A stretch of 64,000 bases of DNA from Kosakonia cowanii JCM 10956 = DSM 18146 (lineage in GTDB: Bacteria; Pseudomonadota; Gammaproteobacteria; Enterobacterales; Enterobacteriaceae): NCBI RefSeq assembly GCF_001975225.1, contig NZ_CP019446.1:1-64000 (forward strand). The letters are read 5' to 3'. Below the pieces are notes generated by a model. It was not told where the DNA came from. It was given only the letters and a program-made list of their open reading frames with translations, and made no database searches. Numbering within the stretch: the first letter of the stretch is position 1; each line of letters opens with the position of its first letter. Below, piece after piece: positions 62,359 through 64,000 of the stretch. The position numbers and the translations under genes were made by a program.

Positions 62359-64000
62359 TCCTCAAGCTCCGCCAGTTCCTGACCATATTTGATGCCTGCC
62401 AGCCGGTATGCTGCCTCTTCGGAACTGGCCCCTTTTTTCTGCTCTTCCTGCATGAACGCGAAGTCTTCGCCGCGCGAACTGAACATGGCGCGCGTGACCG
62501 GGTCGACAAACAGGCGATGAAACGAACTGCGCTCGCCGATCGTGATCAACAGCGAGCTGTAGCCGGTGTCGATGGCGGGCTGGAAGTACTTGATGACCTC
62601 TTTTTCGATTTCAGTGAACTGATCGGGATATTCCGCCAGATACTGTTTGAAGGCCTTTGCATCCTGCAGGAGGGTGATTTTGGTGGAACTGTTGTTCCAG
62701 GCCGCTTCCGCCTGCTTACTGGCGGTAAAGTCCTTGATACCCTGGGTGATGGTGATGAATGCGCCACGGTGACGACGCACGGTACGGTAGCCGGTCTCAA
62801 TAAAGGTGGCAGCGTGCGGGTTAGAGCCCCCGAGCAGTCGCCAGGCCTCATCGATGATGGCCACTTTTTTGATGTTACGCGGGCTGTGATACATCTTTTC
62901 CTGAATCGCCAGAATGAGCGAGAACAGGACGGCACTGAGCAGCTTCGGTTTGTTTTCCAGACTGAGCATCTCCAGCACGGCGAAGCGCGTATCTTCGTCG
63001 AGCGTCGGCTTCTCGGCGTTGAAGTATTCCCCGTATGAACCCCAGCTGCAGTAGGCTTCCAGCAACAGGGCCAGCTCGGCAAGACGGGCCACAATCGTTG
63101 GTCGATCCTGAAACCCGTTGTTGACCTCCGGGCTGGTGAGATAGGCATGGACATCATCAATGCGCGCCCTGTTCCCTTTACTCTCCCATGCCTCGGTCAC
63201 GGCTTTCTGCAGGATGGCTTCACATACGCCGTCCAGCGCCTCTGTCGGGCTGGCCAGTACGGCAAGAAGCCGTACAATCCCCTCAGCTGAAACCCTGATA
63301 TCACGGATGTTGGCAAATGGGTTAAAGCGCAGTTCGGCCCCGTCGAGGTAGACGCCCCCGGCCTGCTTACAGTAGTTTTTGTAGCTGTCGCCCATGTCGA
63401 TGACCCAGCCAAATCCGCCAGAATTCAGGACATCACGCAGTACCCCCTGAACGAGAAACGATTTTCCCGCCCCGGACGTGCCAGTCACCGCAATATTGGA
63501 GTTGGTGCTGCCGTTCGCCTCATCAAACATGTCGAAGAAAGCAGTCTGGTTGCGGTAGGTCGGCAGCGGCATGCCGCGCCGTGACAGGTGACGTTCACCC
63601 ACCACCGGCATCAGGTTGACGGCATTCCAGCTCTTGGCGCGCAGTGTGGCACCGGTGGCTTTCAGGTCTTCCCACATCCCTTCCTGCATCATGAACGGCA
63701 TGGAGGCCAGCCAGTTACGCATCTGCTGATACTGGATAGTGGTCAGCTCCAGCTCATTTTTACGGAATACGTTAATGGCGGCCAGCTCGCAGGACAGCGC
63801 ATCTGCGTCATTATCCGGCGTGAACAGGGTGAGGTTAAAATAGTACCGGCACAGGGACACCTCATTGGTGCCCAGCTCCATCTGCATTTTCCGCCATTCT
63901 TCCGCCTGTTTTTTCACCCCCGGAAACAGCATGGCGTAGGCCGAGCTGGCTTTTTTGCCGAGATCCATATTCTTGCGCAGCGCCTCGCCCTGGCTCCGGG
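62340..64000 (-). CDS. traC: TraC type IV secretion ATPase (C-terminal part, cut by window edge)
   Basis: The last 553 residues or so of a VirB4-type ATPase that powers pilus assembly (F TraC is 875). Reading from the window edge RSQGEALRKNMDLGKK continues into a frame without stop. Walker A is VTGTSGAGKSF, and Walker B is KKVAIIDEAWRLLGG; YHSPRNIKK and ETGYRTVRRHRGAFITITQG follow. The N-terminal third lies beyond 64000. Confidence 0.95.
   Translation of the reverse strand, partial: RSQGEALRKNMDLGKKASSAYAMLFPGVKKQAEEWRKMQMELGTNEVSLCRYYFNLTLFTPDNDADALSCELAAINVFRKNELELTTIQYQQMRNWLASMPFMMQEGMWEDLKATGATLRAKSWNAVNLMPVVGERHLSRRGMPLPTYRNQTAFFDMFDEANGSTNSNIAVTGTSGAGKSFLVQGVLRDVLNSGGFGWVIDMGDSYKNYCKQAGGVYLDGAELRFNPFANIRDIRVSAEGIVRLLAVLASPTEALDGVCEAILQKAVTEAWESKGNRARIDDVHAYLTSPEVNNGFQDRPTIVARLAELALLLEAYCSWGSYGEYFNAEKPTLDEDTRFAVLEMLSLENKPKLLSAVLFSLILAIQEKMYHSPRNIKKVAIIDEAWRLLGGSNPHAATFIETGYRTVRRHRGAFITITQGIKDFTASKQAEAAWNNSSTKITLLQDAKAFKQYLAEYPDQFTEIEKEVIKYFQPAIDTGYSSLLITIGERSSFHRLFVDPVTRAMFSSRGEDFAFMQEEQKKGASSEEAAYRLAGIKYGQELAELEEWVKKA

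Noticed and set aside
1..64000. tRNA/rRNA genes or complete insertion sequences
   Set aside because: None were recognised. No transposase with DDE motif was seen, which is unusual for a plasmid of this kind but is what the sequence shows by reading.

Overview
The window looks like part of a large, low-copy, F-like conjugative plasmid from the Enterobacterales (Enterobacteriaceae or Erwiniaceae). I infer this from an IncFII-type replicon with its antisense copy-number RNA, an F-type type IV secretion (tra/trb) operon in F gene order, an arsRBC operon, and cargo genes typical of enteric bacteria (LpxL/LpxP acyltransferase, CspH and CspA homologues, YnfU-like zinc ribbon, YmgB/AriR-like proteins). 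I cannot identify genus or species from sequence alone.

Left part, 1-14 kb: a frameshifted Ig-repeat surface protein, a vapC remnant, an isolated traX, a HTH/PIN toxin-antitoxin pair behind a tandem-repeat array, an STM2901/DUF1493 pair, a small lipoprotein, then the replicon. The replicon has DnaA boxes, repA, a 17-codon leader peptide overlapping repA, and a convergent CopA-like antisense RNA with promoter and terminator. Next come an AT-rich orphan NACHT NTPase (candidate anti-phage gene), a tyrosine recombinase and two unknown overlapping genes.

Middle part, 14-36 kb: accessory cargo. It holds a tautomerase/HxlR pair, arsRBC with a broken arsH, small hypothetical genes, a lipoprotein/secreted-protein pair, GrpB, an XRE regulator with two membrane helices, a lipid A acyltransferase, an 8.6-kb cyclic beta-glucan synthase gene (ndvB-like), two cold-shock-domain genes and four small YmgB/AriR-like genes. 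Six copies of a hairpin-forming dispersed repeat lie between 14.5 and 23.3 kb and were not noticed in the transfer region. Several genes here are under 60 codons.

Right part, 36-64 kb: the distal half of an F-like transfer operon, all on the minus strand. Reading in the direction of transcription: traC (cut by the window edge), trbI, traW, an inserted five-gene block, traU, trbC, traN, traF, trbA-like, traQ-like, trbB, a 42-codon gene, trbF, traH, traG, traS-like, traT, a three-gene block holding two paralogues, traD, traI and a DsbA-family gene. Most genes overlap or nearly touch, so they are probably one transcription unit. The products build the pilus and mating channel, stabilise mating pairs, exclude identical donors, couple DNA to the channel (TraD) and nick/unwind it (TraI). 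The Dsb-type proteins probably fold the cysteine-rich TraN, TraU and TraH.

The best candidates for something undescribed are the five-gene block between traW and traU, the NACHT gene with its unknown neighbours, the repeat array before the toxin-antitoxin pair, and the set of YmgB/AriR-like genes near cold-shock genes.
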